The notes beneath the pieces were generated by a model. The model was not told where the DNA came from. It did not search any database and saw only the letters and a list, made by a program, of their open reading frames with translations. From assembly GCF_016031635.1 (NCBI RefSeq), contig NZ_JACEGD010000015.1:124001-188000 (forward strand): a DNA stretch of 64,000 bases, read 5' to 3'. Source of the DNA: Bradyrhizobium diversitatis. GTDB taxonomy: Bacteria; Pseudomonadota; Alphaproteobacteria; Rhizobiales; Xanthobacteraceae. Of the stretch, positions 8,757-17,385 are shown one piece after another. The position numbers and the translations under genes are program-made. Position 1 is the first letter of the stretch; every line of letters begins with the position of its first letter.

Positions 8757-9661
8757 CCTCAACAACCGCCGTCGTGGTTGGCCTCGGCTCGATTGGCGCA
8801 AGGCATGCGCGGGTCCTGCGCGAGCTCGGACTTCGGGTCACGACTGTCAGCCGGCGCGAAGGCGGCGACTACGGGTCGATCGCGCAGGCCGTCGCGGCGG
8901 CGCATCCGGACTACGTCGTGATCGCTACCGAGACTGCGCGTCATGCGGACAATCTGCAAGAGCTCGCGCAGACCGGGTTCCTTGGCAGGGTCCTCGTCGA
9001 AAAGCCGCTATTCGCAACACCGGCTCCGGCCCCGAAATATCCCTTCGCCCGTGTCAGCGTTGGATACAATCTGCGCTTTCACCCCGTGATGACGGCGCTG
9101 GCGGAAAGACTGAGCGGGCACGACGTGATCACGGTCGACGCCTATGTCGGCCAGGACATCAGGGACTGGCGGCCGGGCCGCGATCACCGTGCGACCGCAT
9201 CCGCCACGGCCGATGCCGGAGGCGGCGTGCTGCGGGATCTCAGCCACGAACTGGACTATCTTTTGTGGCTGTTCGGGCCATGGCATCGCGTCGCAGCGCT
9301 CGGCGGCTCCTCCGGCGCTCGCGACATCGACGTCGACGACCATCTCGACCTGCTGCTCGACATGCAGCTGGCGCCATCGGTGCACGTCCACATGGACTAT
9401 CTCGATCGCCAGGGCATCCGCCGCATTCGCGTCAATGTCGACGACGATACCATCGAGGCCGATCTCGTCGGCAGCCGTCTCACGGTCAACGGCAAGGCAA
9501 CGGAGATTCCCAGCGAACGCGACCAGAGCTATCGCGACATGCATGTCGCGGCGATGCGCGGCGCGAGCCCGGTCTGCTCGCTGCCCGAGGCCCTCGGCGT
9601 CGTGCACCTGATCGACGCCAGCGAGCGCGCGCTGCGCACCAAGTCCTGGATATCGCCATGA
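8753..9661 (+). CDS. ptmF: Gfo/Idh/MocA-type oxidoreductase (PtmF-like)
   Basis: A 302-residue dehydrogenase with an N-terminal Rossmann fold (VVVGLGSIGARHARVL) and the family signature EKPLF at about residues 83-87. A C-terminal domain contains GGGVLRDLSHELDYLLWLFG. The GTG start at 8753 shares GTGA with the ptmE stop. In Campylobacter, PtmF and PtmA have been linked to supplying glucosamine phosphate for the GDP-sugar route. The same gene set and near-identical neighbours here make that role likely, though the exact reaction is not shown by the sequence. Confidence 0.75.
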   Translation: MTSTTAVVVGLGSIGARHARVLRELGLRVTTVSRREGGDYGSIAQAVAAAHPDYVVIATETARHADNLQELAQTGFLGRVLVEKPLFATPAPAPKYPFARVSVGYNLRFHPVMTALAERLSGHDVITVDAYVGQDIRDWRPGRDHRATASATADAGGGVLRDLSHELDYLLWLFGPWHRVAALGGSSGARDIDVDDHLDLLLDMQLAPSVHVHMDYLDRQGIRRIRVNVDDDTIEADLVGSRLTVNGKATEIPSERDQSYRDMHVAAMRGASPVCSLPEALGVVHLIDASERALRTKSWISP

Positions 9662-10359
9662 GTCTCGTCTGCACCATCTGCGCGCGAGGCGGCTCGAAAG
9701 GGGTGGTCGGCAAGAACGCGCGCGATCTCCTGGGCAGGCCGGTGCTCGCGTGGAGCATCGCGCAGGCGCGAGAGACCGGCCTGTTCGATGCGATCGCCTT
9801 CAGCAGCGATTCGGACGCCCTGCTCGGGGCGGCGCTGAAGGCTGGCGCCGACATCGCGGTCAGGCGCCCCGACGAGATGGCGACCGATACCGCGCCAAAG
9901 CTGCCGGCGATCCGCCATTGTCTCGAGCAGGCCATCGCGCAAATGGGCACGACGCCCGAGATCTTCGTCGATCTCGACGTAACCTCGCCGCTCAGGCTCG
10001 CCTCCGACATCACCGGTGCGGTGGCACTGCTGCGCGAGAGCGGCGCGCGCAATGTCATTACCGGGTCGCCGGCGCGACGGTCGCCCTATTTCAACCTTGT
10101 CGAGCAGCGTGCCGATGGCAGCGTCGGCCTGTCCAAATCTGCCGATCCTCCGATCACGCGCCGGCAGGATGCGCCGCGCTGCTTCGACATGAACGCGTCG
10201 ATCTATGTTTGGCGCGTCGCGCCATTCCTGGAGCGGCCTGCGGTATTCTACCCGGACACACGTCTGCTCGAAATGCCGGAAGAGCGTTCGATCGACATCG
10301 ATTCCGATCTCGATTTTACGTTGGTGGAACTGTTGCTCCGCCAACGACTGGCGGCCTGA
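9658..10359 (+). CDS. legF: CMP-nonulosonate cytidylyltransferase (LegF/NeuA-like)
   Basis: A 233-residue NeuA-family enzyme. The nucleotide motif ICARGGSKGVVGKNARDLLGRP stands at the N-terminus, followed by FSSDSDALL, a DLDVTSPLR stretch for the metal site, and DIDSDLDFTLVE at the C-terminus. It would activate the nonulosonate with CTP to give the CMP-sugar donor used by glycosyltransferases. The ATGA overlap with ptmF shows translational coupling. CMP-Leg, CMP-Neu and CMP-Kdo synthetases share motifs; the substrate is assigned from the surrounding leg/ptm genes. Confidence 0.85.
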   Translation: MSLVCTICARGGSKGVVGKNARDLLGRPVLAWSIAQARETGLFDAIAFSSDSDALLGAALKAGADIAVRRPDEMATDTAPKLPAIRHCLEQAIAQMGTTPEIFVDLDVTSPLRLASDITGAVALLRESGARNVITGSPARRSPYFNLVEQRADGSVGLSKSADPPITRRQDAPRCFDMNASIYVWRVAPFLERPAVFYPDTRLLEMPEERSIDIDSDLDFTLVELLLRQRLAA

Positions 10360-10372
10360 GGAGGCACAAGCG

Positions 10373-11194
10373 ATGACCACGAGCTTCAAGGCTCTGTTCG
10401 ATCTGACCGGCCGCACTGCCGTCGTTACCGGTGGGTGCGGCATTCTCGGTCGTCGCTTTGCCGAGGGCCTTGCCGAGTTCGGCGCCAAGGTTGGGATTGT
10501 CGATCTGGATCAGGCCGCAACCGATGCCGCGGCAGCCGAAATCGCCTCCCGCCATGCCGTCCGCGCCAGAGGCTACGGTTGCGACATCACCAGCCCTGAA
10601 GCGGTGCGCAACACAGCCGATGCGATCGAGGCCGACCTCGGACCGGTCTCGATCCTGCTCAACAACGCGGCCAGCAAGACCCGCGACGTCGACGCCTTCT
10701 TCGCGCCCGTCGAGAAATTCTCGCAGGAGACCTGGCGCGAGATCATGGCTGTCAATCTCGACGGCATGTTCAACGTCGCGCAGGTGTTCGGCGGCCGGAT
10801 GGCCGAACGCGGCTACGGCGCCATCGTACAGACCGCCTCGATCTACGGACTGATGGCCCCCGATCAGCGCATCTACGAAGGCTCCGAATATCTCGGCCGC
10901 GCCATCAACACGCCGGCGGTCTATACCGCCTCGAAGGCCGGTGTCATCGGCCTCACGAAACACTTGGCGACCTACTGGGCGAGCAAGGGCGTTCGCGTCA
11001 ATACCCTCACCCCCGGCGGGGTGGAGAGCGGGCAAAACGAGACCTTCAAGGCGCGCTATGGTGCCCGTATTCCGCTTGGCCGCATGGCCCGTGCCGACGA
11101 GATGGTCGGGACCATGCTGTTCCTGGTCTCCGATGCTGCCTCCTACGTGACTGGGCAGAACATCGCCGTCGACGGCGGACTAAGCGCCTGGTAA
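10373..11194 (+). CDS. ptmA: Short-chain dehydrogenase (PtmA-like)
   Basis: A classical SDR of 273 residues with TGGCGILGRR as the cofactor motif, NNAASKT, catalytic Ser in QTASIYG, and YTASKAG containing Tyr and Lys. A perfect AGGAGG ribosome site precedes the ATG at 10373. In Campylobacter, PtmA is required for legionaminic acid glycan synthesis and works with PtmF in precursor supply. The cofactor motif is TGGxGxLG rather than TGGxxGIG, as in that subgroup. It lies 13 bases after legF and 10 bases before the flippase gene, so it is probably cotranscribed with both. Confidence 0.78.
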   Translation: MTTSFKALFDLTGRTAVVTGGCGILGRRFAEGLAEFGAKVGIVDLDQAATDAAAAEIASRHAVRARGYGCDITSPEAVRNTADAIEADLGPVSILLNNAASKTRDVDAFFAPVEKFSQETWREIMAVNLDGMFNVAQVFGGRMAERGYGAIVQTASIYGLMAPDQRIYEGSEYLGRAINTPAVYTASKAGVIGLTKHLATYWASKGVRVNTLTPGGVESGQNETFKARYGARIPLGRMARADEMVGTMLFLVSDAASYVTGQNIAVDGGLSAW

Positions 11195-11204
11195 CAAAAC
11201 ACCA

Positions 11205-12728
11205 ATGATCAAGCGCCTGATCCAGAACACGGTGATTTCGGCGCTTGCCTTCGGCGTGGCCGCCTTGCTGGGCCTCGCGGTCATTCCGCTGATCATCGGA
11301 ACCTGGGGGGTGACCGAGTTCGGCCTCATCGTCATCTCGCGGCTGCTGCTTCCTAGCGGCATGATGGCGGTGCTGGACCTCGGTCTGTCCGAGGTCGCCA
11401 CCCAGGTCGTCGCGCGCGCGCGCGAGCACCGCAATTGGACGCGGGCCAGCCGCCAGATCGCCTTTTTGGGAGCGGCCTCCATCGCTCTCGCCTTGATCCT
11501 GAGCGCCGCCATCTGGCTCGCGACGCCCCTCTTCGTCATGGTGATGAAGGTTGACGCCGCGCACCTCGAGACGTTCACCCAGATCATGCACTACACGGCC
11601 CTCGCGAATCTCATCTTCGTTCCGGCGCTGGTGTGGGAAGGTATTGTCAAAGGCTTCGAGCGGTACAACCTGCTCCGCGTCGCGGAGGTCTCGTCGACGA
11701 CGGCCTATGTCGGTCTGACATTCGCGGCCTCGTGGGCGGCGGCAGGCTTTGAAGTGGTCGCCTACATCTATCTCGCCACGCTGGTCGCCCGCGCCGTCGT
11801 CATTGGAATTGCCGCCTTCGTCGCCCTGCGGCACAAGCACGTGCGATTGCTGCCATGGACCCCGGACATCCGACGGGATGTTCTGCATCGCTGCCTGCTG
11901 CTTCTGCAAGGCAAGCTGATGGGCGGCATTTCCGGGCCGCTTCAACCCTTCCTGATCGGAGTGCTGTTCGGGCCCAAAGCCGTCGGCACCTACGACGCGC
12001 TGATGCGATTGTCGCGGGTCTCCAAAGTTGTCGTCGGCCTCCTGACATCCGCTTTGCTTCCCGTTGCCAGCCGGCTCGACGAGCGCGGCAGCGCAGCGTC
12101 ATTCCAGCGTCTCGGCGACCTCGGCCTCGTCATGATGCCGATGTTCGTGGTGCCGCCGCTTGCCGCCACCGCGATTCTCTCGCCTGAGATCATGGACATC
12201 TGGATCGGCCCCCTTCTTGCCCCCTACGCGTTCTGGATGGGCCTGAGCTTCCTGGTTCCGATCTGCACGCAATATGTGGCGATCGGCAGCCTGATCTTCC
12301 TGACGCGGCCCGAGGTGCAGGCCAAGCTCAACAGGCTGGTCGCCATTCAGCTTCTGATCTGGGCTGTGGTCTCTGCCGCGACATTGCATCTGTTCGCGGA
12401 ACGCGCCCTGATCCTGGGCCAGGTCATCGGCAGTATCGCCATCCTGCCCTTGCAGCTGGTAGCGTTGCGCGATGCCCTCGAACTCGACCGCAAGAGCTTC
12501 GCAAGGGTGATCGGAACCCAGCTCGTAATCCTTGTCCTGGCCAGCGCTTTTCTAGCAACAATTGCAGGTTACATTCGGCTCGACAGCGTGCTAAAGCTCG
12601 CGCTCGGTTCCATGGTTTTCTGCCTGATTACCTGGACGCTCCAATACTTCCTCGTGCTTGAAAAACGGCACCGGACTGTATTTCCAGCCGTTGGGCTACT
12701 GATGGGACTGACATCCAAAAGCGGTTGA
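11205..12728 (+). CDS. Oligosaccharide flippase (Wzx/MATE-like)
   Basis: A 507-residue integral membrane protein with about 12 hydrophobic segments spread along its length, starting with VISALAFGVAALLGLAVIPLII. Sparse charged loops and a GTWGVTEFGL motif after the first helix fit the polysaccharide-biosynthesis (PST/RfbX) branch of the MOP superfamily. Such proteins flip undecaprenyl-linked glycan units across the inner membrane. Its position immediately after the nucleotide-sugar genes, with the methyltransferase gene following at once, fits a Wzx-type export step. The lipid-linked substrate is unknown. Confidence 0.75.
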   Translation: MIKRLIQNTVISALAFGVAALLGLAVIPLIIGTWGVTEFGLIVISRLLLPSGMMAVLDLGLSEVATQVVARAREHRNWTRASRQIAFLGAASIALALILSAAIWLATPLFVMVMKVDAAHLETFTQIMHYTALANLIFVPALVWEGIVKGFERYNLLRVAEVSSTTAYVGLTFAASWAAAGFEVVAYIYLATLVARAVVIGIAAFVALRHKHVRLLPWTPDIRRDVLHRCLLLLQGKLMGGISGPLQPFLIGVLFGPKAVGTYDALMRLSRVSKVVVGLLTSALLPVASRLDERGSAASFQRLGDLGLVMMPMFVVPPLAATAILSPEIMDIWIGPLLAPYAFWMGLSFLVPICTQYVAIGSLIFLTRPEVQAKLNRLVAIQLLIWAVVSAATLHLFAERALILGQVIGSIAILPLQLVALRDALELDRKSFARVIGTQLVILVLASAFLATIAGYIRLDSVLKLALGSMVFCLITWTLQYFLVLEKRHRTVFPAVGLLMGLTSKSG

Positions 12729-13619
12729 ATGAACATCCACGCGACAGACACGAAAGCCGCCACTACGGGTTTCGCTCCGGCATCGCTGTCGGACAAGGCG
12801 ACGACCTACGCGCTCGATGCGGCAAGGAGCCTCGGCCGTCTCGCGATGCGCCGCGTGAAACGCACGGCCGATGTCGTCGATTCCGAGTACAATCTGTTGC
12901 ACTGGCAGCGAACGCTGTCGGAAAAGAACTGGACTAAGGCCGCAAGCATCGACGAGTTCCTGGTCCCGAAGAATCCCGCCCGCGGGCTTCGTAAGGTCGA
13001 CAACGAGATCTGCCGGGTCGCGGCCGACGACTATTATCGCTACCGCGCCAAGGCCCTCGGCGAACTGCTCGCGCGACACGCGGGCGGTGCCACGGAGATC
13101 GTCGAGCTCGGCGCGGGCTGCGGCATCAATCTGCTGTCGCTTCACCTCAACCATCCCGACTGGCGGCTGCACGGGTTCGACATCGCCCCGAACGGCATCG
13201 CCGCAGGCCGCGAGATCGCAGCGCATTATGGCCTGTCGGACCGGATATCGCTCGACAGGATCGACTTGACCGACGGCAGCGACCCGAACTACGCAGCGAT
13301 CAGGGATCAGGTCGTTTTCACCTATTTCTGCATCGAGCAGATTCCTTATGACGTGCACAAGGTGGTGGACAACATCATTGCCGCGAAGCCGAAACGCGTC
13401 ATCAACATCGAGCCGACGACGGAGCTGCTGAACCTCGCAAGTCCGCGAGATATCGTCAGCTTCCTCTACATCCTTTCGGTCGACTACCAGACGCAGCTGT
13501 TCTCGACGCTCGATGATTACGAGCGACAGGGTCGCGTCCGCATCTTGGCGCGTGAACGCATGCCGTTCGCGCCGACGATCCACAATGATGGTTTTTTGTA
13601 TTGCTGGGAGCCCACATGA
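12729..13619 (+). CDS. SAM-dependent methyltransferase, likely glycan-modifying
   Basis: A 296-residue protein whose middle is a class I methyltransferase fold: motif I EIVELGAGCGINLL at about residues 118-131, then LHGFDIAPNGI as the acidic adenosine-binding strand. The N-terminal 100 residues match nothing I recognise. A FTYFCIEQIPYD segment sits where the post-IV region is expected. It starts directly after the flippase stop, and its own stop lies inside the start of the dioxygenase gene (ACATGA), so the two are probably coupled. It may methylate an amino, amidino or hydroxyl group of the glycan; the target is unknown. Confidence 0.6.
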   Translation: MNIHATDTKAATTGFAPASLSDKATTYALDAARSLGRLAMRRVKRTADVVDSEYNLLHWQRTLSEKNWTKAASIDEFLVPKNPARGLRKVDNEICRVAADDYYRYRAKALGELLARHAGGATEIVELGAGCGINLLSLHLNHPDWRLHGFDIAPNGIAAGREIAAHYGLSDRISLDRIDLTDGSDPNYAAIRDQVVFTYFCIEQIPYDVHKVVDNIIAAKPKRVINIEPTTELLNLASPRDIVSFLYILSVDYQTQLFSTLDDYERQGRVRILARERMPFAPTIHNDGFLYCWEPT

Positions 13620-14548
13620 CGACCGTCGACACGACGGCTGATCGGCCTGCCCCGAAGAAGGCGAAGATCAGCCAGTTCCGCCGCCTGCTGTGGCACGTCA
13701 ACCGCACCGACCTCGGATGGGCGATCAAGGCGGCTCTGACCTGCCTGCAATTGCCGGCCCGCGCCAAGCGTGTCGCGCTGCTCAGGCAGCTGCCGACGAA
13801 GCCCGAATGGACCGAGGCCAGCCGCAAGCTCGGCGAGGACGGTTATGTCGACGTGACCGCGCTGGTCGACCGCAGCCTCGCGGAAGCCGTCGCCTCGTTT
13901 GCCGACGGCAAGGTGCAGCGCCTCAACGAGCTCGTCGGCCGGCAGAAGGAAGGACACAAATCGTTCTGGGTCAGCCTGCTGGACGAGGATCTCGTCAACG
14001 GCGCCTTTGCGACCGACCATCCCTTCGTGCGCAACGCACTGCAGCCGGCCGCGCTGCGCATCATCGGCGACTTCATGCACGACCTGCCGCAATTGTCGGA
14101 TGTGGTGCTGACACTGTCCCAGCCGACCCCGAACCGGGCGCTGAGCTATTCCCAGCTCTGGCATCTCGATCACGACGACAAGCGCGTCTGCAAGCTCTTC
14201 ATCTACCTGACCGATGTGAGCGACACGGCCGACGGTCCGTTCACCTTCATTCCGGCCAGACCGTCGAAGGCCTTCCGCAACACGCTGAAGAGCCACATGA
14301 GCGACGCGCAGGTGTTCGCCAAGACCGGCCCCAACGCGGTCAAGGAGATGATCGCGCCCCGCCTGTCGTGCTTCATCGTCAACACAGCTCGCTGCCTGCA
14401 CATGGGAAGCCGGATCCAGTCCGATCACAGCCGCCTGCTGTACACGGCGACCTACATCCAGCAGCCGCGCATCTATCCCGAACCGCCGGCGCGCTTCCGC
14501 GCTGTTGGCGCCCTGACGGATCTCGAGCGCACCGTGATGCGGCTCTGA
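13616..14548 (+). CDS. Phytanoyl-CoA-dioxygenase-like Fe(II)/2-oxoglutarate enzyme
   Basis: A 310-residue protein with a jelly-roll iron/2-oxoglutarate signature. QLWHLDHDD at about residues 180-188 supplies the His-x-Asp pair, CLHMGSRI at about 261-268 supplies the distal His, and SRLLYTATYI the Arg that holds 2-oxoglutarate. FIYLTDVSDTADGPFTFIP is typical of the PhyH family. It overlaps the methyltransferase by 4 bases. Such enzymes hydroxylate or otherwise oxidise small substrates; here the context suggests a modified sugar, acyl substituent or lipid. Fold assignment is fairly firm, substrate unknown. Confidence 0.65.
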   Translation: MTTVDTTADRPAPKKAKISQFRRLLWHVNRTDLGWAIKAALTCLQLPARAKRVALLRQLPTKPEWTEASRKLGEDGYVDVTALVDRSLAEAVASFADGKVQRLNELVGRQKEGHKSFWVSLLDEDLVNGAFATDHPFVRNALQPAALRIIGDFMHDLPQLSDVVLTLSQPTPNRALSYSQLWHLDHDDKRVCKLFIYLTDVSDTADGPFTFIPARPSKAFRNTLKSHMSDAQVFAKTGPNAVKEMIAPRLSCFIVNTARCLHMGSRIQSDHSRLLYTATYIQQPRIYPEPPARFRAVGALTDLERTVMRL

Positions 14549-14573
14549 TACGGACCTGCCGGGAGCTCACATC

Positions 14574-15962
14574 TTGCGTATAGGCCTGGTGGTCGATCAC
14601 CCCAAGCGTGACTTGCCGGGTGCGGTCATGCTCGGTTATCAGCTTGCGCGGCGCGGCGTCTCCGTCGTGCTGGTGCCGATGTACGAGCAGGCCGTCGACG
14701 TTCCTCGGCTCGGGCTCGACGCGCTGGTCGTCAACTACGCGCGTCCCGTCAACCTCGATCTCATGCGCAGCTTTGCGAGGGACGGGCTCGCGCTCTACGT
14801 GCTCGACACCGAAGGCGGCGTGCTCGCGGAAAAGGGCGGCAACTCGCCGCCGGCAATGGCCGCGCACGTCAAGGGCAGCGGCTACGCCGACATCCTGGCG
14901 GGTTATTTCTTCTGGGGCAGTCGGCTGCACGAGGCCTTCCTCGCGGCCGGAACCATGAAGCCGGAGCAGCTTCACCTCACCGGATGCCCGCGCTTCGACT
15001 TTGCTGCGCCGCGCTGGCGCGCGCTGCTCGATGGCGAACCGCGCGACTACCTGCTCGTCAACGCCAACTTCCCGCTGGTCAATTCACGCTTCACCGGCAA
15101 GCCGGGCGGCGAGCGCGAAGCGATGGTGCGGGCCGGTTGGGATGGCGGCTATGTCGATCGCTTCATCGCGGACCTGAAGCAGGTCTTCGCCAACTACCTC
15201 GCCGAGATCGACCGCCTTGCCGCAGCGCGGCCCGACCGCACCATTCTGGTGCGTCCGCATCCCTTCGAGAGCGAGGAGGTCTATCGCAACGCACTGGCGC
15301 GCCACGCCAACGTCCTGATCGACGGCACCGGCAGCGTACTCGACCGCATCCGCAATGCGGCCGCCGTCGTTCATCTCAACTGCGGCACGGCCGTCGAATC
15401 GGTCCTGCTCGGAAAGCTTCCGCTCCAACTCGAATATCTGAACACACCGACCACCGCCGGCCATGCGGCGCTGCCCGCGCGCGTGAGCCGACCGGTCGCC
15501 TCGTTCGAAGAGCTGCTTGGCGCGATCGACCATATCGAGCGCGAGACCGAGACCTTCGATTTCGCCCGCGTTCATGCCGCCGATATCGAGGCCTTCTTCC
15601 ATCTCAACGACGGGCAAGCCGCCGAACGCGTCGCTGACGTCCTGACGCGCGCTGCGGGTGCGCGCCGGCCTTACGTGTCGTTGCTGGCGACCGTGAAGGG
15701 CACGCGCGACAAGCCGAGTGTCGGCCAGATCGTCAAGGGCGCTGCCAGCGCCGCGCTCGGATCGGCCGTGACGGAACGGCTGCGCAGCCGGTTCAACCCG
15801 GCCCGGCGCGACAAGCGCATCGAGCCGGTCGTCGTCAGGACCCTACTGCAGCGTATCGCAGCTCATGACCGCGCGAGCCCGGCGCAATTCGCCACAAGAC
15901 GCGCACACTGCGCGACGACAGGCTTGCCGCTCGCGAGCATTGCCATCGACCCCACCCGATAG
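14574..15962 (+). CDS. Surface-carbohydrate biosynthesis protein, glycosyltransferase-like
   Basis: A 462-residue protein starting at TTG (14574) after GGGAG. The N-terminus looks Rossmann-like (RIGLVVDHPKRDLPGAVMLGYQL). Later segments such as ILVRPHPFESEEVY and VVHLNCGTAVESVLLGKLPL resemble the C-terminal donor domain of CDP-glycerol-type and capsule GT-B transferases, where a conserved HP and a G(T/S)xxxEAxxxGKP loop occur. It also resembles proteins annotated as surface carbohydrate biosynthesis proteins. Its place in the nonulosonate locus makes it a candidate for transferring an unusual sugar. Donor and acceptor are not known. Confidence 0.55.
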   Translation: MRIGLVVDHPKRDLPGAVMLGYQLARRGVSVVLVPMYEQAVDVPRLGLDALVVNYARPVNLDLMRSFARDGLALYVLDTEGGVLAEKGGNSPPAMAAHVKGSGYADILAGYFFWGSRLHEAFLAAGTMKPEQLHLTGCPRFDFAAPRWRALLDGEPRDYLLVNANFPLVNSRFTGKPGGEREAMVRAGWDGGYVDRFIADLKQVFANYLAEIDRLAAARPDRTILVRPHPFESEEVYRNALARHANVLIDGTGSVLDRIRNAAAVVHLNCGTAVESVLLGKLPLQLEYLNTPTTAGHAALPARVSRPVASFEELLGAIDHIERETETFDFARVHAADIEAFFHLNDGQAAERVADVLTRAAGARRPYVSLLATVKGTRDKPSVGQIVKGAASAALGSAVTERLRSRFNPARRDKRIEPVVVRTLLQRIAAHDRASPAQFATRRAHCATTGLPLASIAIDPTR

Positions 15963-15966
15963 ACTC

Positions 15967-17373
15967 ATGGCCACACCCTCAAAGACCATTCTCATCACCA
16001 CGCTTGCCGAATACCAGACCCGGTTCTGGATTCCGGTCGCGCAGCGGCTGCGTGCGGCAGGCAACGATGTCGAGCTGCTCGCCTTCGACGATCGCAGCGC
16101 CGAAATGTCGGCGGCCGAAGGCGTGCCGGTCACCAACATGTACCGCGACGGCCTCAGGACGGGTCCCTCCCCCGACGACCGCGACGCGTTCGACGCCCGC
16201 GTTGCCGCCTACGGGCTCGACGGGACCAATTTCCTGTTCAGCCATGAGCGGTTCACGTTCGGCATCCGCGACACCGCAGCGCTGCGCCGGCGGTTCATGA
16301 TCTATGCCAACGCGATGGAGGCGCTGCTCGACCGCCTCGAGGCTGAGGGCAAACGCGTCGAGCTGGTTCAGGAGCTCGGCGGCTTCCTCTCCGTCATCGC
16401 GAGCTTCTACGCCGCCAGGCGTCGCAACATCCGCAACTGGTTCATCGAGCCCTCGTTCTTTCGTGGCCGGATGTATTTCACGCCCGACAGTCTCGCCGCA
16501 CCCGACGTGATGCCGACACCGGCGGACGCCGTGTCGCCAGAGGTGCGCGCCTATCTCGACGACACGCTGACGCAGCGGGCGATCGTCATCCCCAAGAAGG
16601 ACCAGCATCATTATTCGGCGGCCTTCAAGAAGGTCGTGAACCTGCGCAACGCCCGCCGCCTCACCGAAAAGCTGTGGGACCAGTTCGCGCTCGGAAAGCA
16701 TCAAGAGTTCGGACACAATCTGCGTCACGCCCGCGTGCACGCGGCGATGGCGCTCAATGCGACGCGGCTGCGCAAGCTCTACAAGCCGATCCCCGGGGCG
16801 CCCTTCGTCTACTATCCATTCCACGTTCCCGCCGACATGGCACTGACGCTGCGCTCACCCGACTACCTCGACCAGGTCGCAACGGTCGACTTCCTGCTGC
16901 GGACGATCCCGGACTCGCATGTGCTGGTGGTGAAGGAACACCCCGCCCAGATCGGCGCGATCTCGGCCGATCGCCTGTTCGAGCTGGCGCGCCGCTTCGA
17001 CAATTTCGTGCTGCTGCCGCCGCAGACCAACAATTACACAGTGCTCAACCGCGCCGATGCGGTCATCTCCGTCAACAGCAAGTCGGGCGCCGAGGCCTTG
17101 CTGCTCGGCAAGCCGGTCGTGGTGATGGGCGATGCGTTCTACCGCTCCTGCCCGCTGGTCTACGCGGTCGACCGGCTGGCTGACGTGCCCGCAAGGCTGC
17201 GCCAGGCGCTCTCCGCCGGGCCATTCGATCCAGCCAAGGGCGCTCCCTATTTCGAATCGGCCTGGCGCAGCTCTTATCCGGGCGAACTCTATATCGGCGA
17301 TCCCAGGCTGCTCGACACGTTTGCGGCCTCGTTGTGCGCCGCGATCGCTGAGCCCGCTGCCCGCGCGAATTGA
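15967..17373 (+). CDS. Capsule polysaccharide biosynthesis-like glycosyltransferase
   Basis: A 468-residue soluble protein. VVKEHPAQIG at about residues 318-327 and INSKSGAEALLLGKPVVVMGDAFY-type residues (VNSKSGAEALLLGKPVVV) match the donor-side motifs of the capsule biosynthesis family (KpsC/KpsS type), whose known members transfer beta-Kdo. FVYYPFHVPADMALT precedes them, as in that family. It starts four bases after the preceding gene ends, which implies cotranscription. Because the locus makes a CMP-activated nonulosonate and Kdo is also CMP-activated, a role in adding a 3-deoxy-ulosonate is a reasonable guess. Confidence 0.6.
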   Translation: MATPSKTILITTLAEYQTRFWIPVAQRLRAAGNDVELLAFDDRSAEMSAAEGVPVTNMYRDGLRTGPSPDDRDAFDARVAAYGLDGTNFLFSHERFTFGIRDTAALRRRFMIYANAMEALLDRLEAEGKRVELVQELGGFLSVIASFYAARRRNIRNWFIEPSFFRGRMYFTPDSLAAPDVMPTPADAVSPEVRAYLDDTLTQRAIVIPKKDQHHYSAAFKKVVNLRNARRLTEKLWDQFALGKHQEFGHNLRHARVHAAMALNATRLRKLYKPIPGAPFVYYPFHVPADMALTLRSPDYLDQVATVDFLLRTIPDSHVLVVKEHPAQIGAISADRLFELARRFDNFVLLPPQTNNYTVLNRADAVISVNSKSGAEALLLGKPVVVMGDAFYRSCPLVYAVDRLADVPARLRQALSAGPFDPAKGAPYFESAWRSSYPGELYIGDPRLLDTFAASLCAAIAEPAARAN

Positions 17374-17385
17374 ACGGACCCCGTC

